A stretch of 64,000 nucleotides of DNA from NCBI GenBank assembly GCA_009767595.1, contig VSDK01026359.1, forward strand, positions 492,357 through 556,356, in the 5' to 3' direction. The number at the start of each line of letters is the position of its first letter. Position 1 is the stretch's first letter. Under the pieces are notes generated by a model. That model was not told the DNA's origin. It ran no database searches and saw only the letters and a list, made by a program, of their open reading frames with translations. Source of the stretch: Symbiodinium kawagutii. Taxonomy: Eukaryota > Sar > Dinophyceae > Suessiales > Symbiodiniaceae. Shown in pieces: positions 62,206-64,000 of this stretch. A program made the translations under genes and the position numbers.

Positions 62206-64000
62206 ATGCCTTTGGCCCGACCACATCGGTCGGTGCGAGCCGCCCCGTACAGCTTTGGGGGTGAGGCTGGGCGAGCAAGACCGCCCTTGCGCTTGTGTCT
62301 GCCAAAGCTTGGCAGTGAGCCGGGGGTGATCAGTTCCCTGGCTGTTGGAGAAGCAAGCAGTGCAAGTGCAAATGTGCGCCTAGTTGCAGCGCCCGGTGGC
62401 ATTGCTCATGCCGGGCTGCTGCAGATGGAAATGGAAGCTGGCAAAGATGGCAGCGTGTGCGGGATGAATGGCGCTGCTGCTGGTGTGGCTTGCCGGCAGT
62501 TGGAGATGTCTGCTAGGTCTGCTGAGGATGCTCAGCGGTTGAAGTTAGCGGGTGTGTGGGCCGGATTTGCCCGGTCCGTGGCGTCTTCCAGCACGTCCGT
62601 GTGTGATTTTGCGGATTTACCCCAACTGAGTTTGCAAAGATTGTTTCTGGATCGGGCGCCTTCCACTTTACGTCGTCATCTCGGTGGGTGGCGCTTATGG
62701 GTCGCGTATTGCTCCCTACACAACTGGCAGCCAGGGGATCCATCAATGCCGGCCCTGTTGGATTTCTTAAACAGCTTGAGTGATGGTGCTCGTCAAGATC
62801 GGGGAGCTGGTCGCAAACGCAGCGCTTTAGGCGTCTTGAGTGCAATGGCTTTTGCGGCTGCAAAACTGAGTTTGACAAATTTGCAAAAGCTCTTAGGGGA
62901 ACCCTTGATACAATGTTGGAAAAGTGGTGATAAATGGAAACGCGGCAGAGTCAAGGAAACCATGCCTGTTCCCTTCTGTGCTCTACAACGCCTAGAAGAA
63001 GAAGTTGCGCGTGTTAATGGTGATGACAAGGTTTTGCTTTGCGCCATTTTGTTAATGGCGTGGGGTAGCCTCAGGTGGTCAGACATTCAGCGACTTGATT
63101 TGCAGTCAATTTCCCGCGATGCTTCCTCAGTGAGAGGTTGGTGCTGGCGGACAAAGTCATCTGCCAGGGGAATGCCGTGGGGCATTTTGCGTAGTGGTTG
63201 CGCTGCAAGCAATTGGGGCGACGTTTTGTTCAGTGTAATAAAAAATTTGCGAACGCAACAACCTGCAAGGGACTTTTTGGTGGCTTGGAAAGGGAAACCA
63301 ATGCCCTATGCCATGATGTTGGCTCAGTTTCGGCGGTGTTTGATAGTTGTAGCTGGGCTTGAGCATGACGTTGCTTGCAAATTGACGTTACACTCACTCA
63401 AATGCACGCTGCTCTCATGGGCGCTGCAATGTAAAATTGACGCAGTGGAGCGTGCTGCACAGGGACACCATCGTCATCATGGGACATCGCATTGCGTGCA
63501 AAGATACAGCCGGGATGATGTGGCGCCGCAACTGAGCTGCCAAGTCCAAATCCTCGCTGCTTTGAAAACAGGCTGGCGGCCAGGTGTGCCCATACAGCGC
63601 GGTGTTGGGCGTCTCAAAGAAAACGCGGTAAGGGCAGATTCGGAGACAGAAAGCGCTTCTAGTGCCAGTGATAGTTCCTCTTCGAGCATTCCGCCCAGCG
63701 ATTCAGAAGGCTCGGACTGCAACAGCGACGCTCCCATGTCTGAGGCAGGTGATTTTGATGGACCTTGGATGCTGAACACATTGTCTGGAGTAGTTCACAA
63801 GACGATTCAAATAGTTGGAGATAAGGATGACTTGTTTTTAGCATGTCGTCCTGGGGCCGTCCTTCATGATGCTTACGAAAAGCGGACAGAGAACCCTTGG
63901 TTTGATGGCTTTCGGCTCTGCAAACTAAACACCGTGGTTGCTTTGCTGGAGCCCCATGTGGCTTGTCGAGTACCGGGACCAACTGAGAGCGGTTGGCGGT
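62206..64000 (+). CDS. Tyrosine-recombinase-like ORF, open to the window edge
   Basis: Open for 598 codons from ATG 62206 to the right edge with no stop. Residues about 135-270 form an all-helical core-binding-like region (RAPSTLRRHLGGWRLWVAYC, LLDFLNSLSDGARQDRGAGR). The catalytic region follows: GSLRWSDIQRL with Arg290, LHSLKCTLLSWALQ with His396 and Lys399 where most recombinases have Arg, QGHHRHH with His421, and QRYSRDDVAPQL with Tyr434. Then comes GWRPGVPIQRG, an acidic Ser-rich linker, and a further segment (DDLFLACRPGAVLHDAYEKR). From memory, HSLK, GHH and YSRDD blocks are typical of dinoflagellate recombinase-like proteins. Order gag-like then recombinase differs from the first element. 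The reverse transcriptase, if any, must lie beyond the window. Confidence 0.62.
   Translation, partial: MPLARPHRSVRAAPYSFGGEAGRARPPLRLCLPKLGSEPGVISSLAVGEASSASANVRLVAAPGGIAHAGLLQMEMEAGKDGSVCGMNGAAAGVACRQLEMSARSAEDAQRLKLAGVWAGFARSVASSSTSVCDFADLPQLSLQRLFLDRAPSTLRRHLGGWRLWVAYCSLHNWQPGDPSMPALLDFLNSLSDGARQDRGAGRKRSALGVLSAMAFAAAKLSLTNLQKLLGEPLIQCWKSGDKWKRGRVKETMPVPFCALQRLEEEVARVNGDDKVLLCAILLMAWGSLRWSDIQRLDLQSISRDASSVRGWCWRTKSSARGMPWGILRSGCAASNWGDVLFSVIKNLRTQQPARDFLVAWKGKPMPYAMMLAQFRRCLIVVAGLEHDVACKLTLHSLKCTLLSWALQCKIDAVERAAQGHHRHHGTSHCVQRYSRDDVAPQLSCQVQILAALKTGWRPGVPIQRGVGRLKENAVRADSETESASSASDSSSSSIPPSDSEGSDCNSDAPMSEAGDFDGPWMLNTLSGVVHKTIQIVGDKDDLFLACRPGAVLHDAYEKRTENPWFDGFRLCKLNTVVALLEPHVACRVPGPTESGWR

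Noticed and set aside
1..64000. tRNA, rRNA, snRNA and spliced-leader RNA genes
   Set aside because: Looked for T-loop-like GTTCGANTC blocks, rRNA-like conserved stretches and an exact leader followed by a donor; none was found. A scan by eye can miss degenerate copies.

Overview
The window looks like nuclear DNA of a dinoflagellate, most likely Suessiales/Symbiodiniaceae-like. This rests on protein families and architecture, not on a marker gene. There are two tyrosine-recombinase (YR) retroelements whose gag-position proteins look like dinoflagellate types. Short exon-like islands are scattered in very long low-complexity non-coding DNA, some bounded by AG|G acceptors and GT or GC donors. 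Poly-threonine tracts and a possible relic spliced leader also fit. There are no rRNA, tRNA or CRISPR features, and nothing bacterial in layout. A run of 332 N at 23095-23426 shows this is a scaffold, so some single-base frameshifts may be assembly errors.

Layout. 1-3735 and 54886-58350 are two diverged copies of one segment: a GGAA-type purine tract, then an exon encoding the C-terminal part of a glycine-betaine-type (OpuAC/ProX) substrate-binding domain, then shared non-coding sequence. Part of that non-coding sequence is repeated a third time at 2975-3735. About 7.5-41 kb is mostly degenerate AACCATCA/TGATGGTT sequence whose strand polarity flips many times. It carries microsatellites, a 97-107 bp tandem array (28840-29488), a 47 bp satellite array (37846-39380), a ~95 bp foldback element family (about ten copies in the window), a LINE RNase-H remnant (29885-30720, minus) and many small exon-like islands on both strands. 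41531-48011 is a nearly complete YR retrotransposon. 48-59.8 kb is mixed unique sequence with weak coding signals plus the second copy of the duplication. 59.8-64.0 kb is a second, different element: a gag-like protein split by a frame change, then a YR-like ORF running off the right edge.

The standout is the 6.48 kb element at 41531-48011. Its ends have split direct repeats in the order A1 ... B1-A2-B2, as in PAT/Ngaro-type elements. Its coding order is ORF1 (coiled coil plus one membrane helix), reverse transcriptase, RNase H, a C5-cytosine-methyltransferase-like domain, then a tyrosine recombinase with a complete R-HxxR-W-Y set. The terminal repeats are almost identical, which implies recent insertion, yet three frame breaks interrupt the methyltransferase and recombinase. 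The foldback elements occupy sites that are empty in the paralogous segment copies, which is direct evidence that they moved after the duplication.

Limits: no similarity search was possible. Most exon-like islands are judged only from local composition, open frame and splice-like edges, and their strand is often uncertain.
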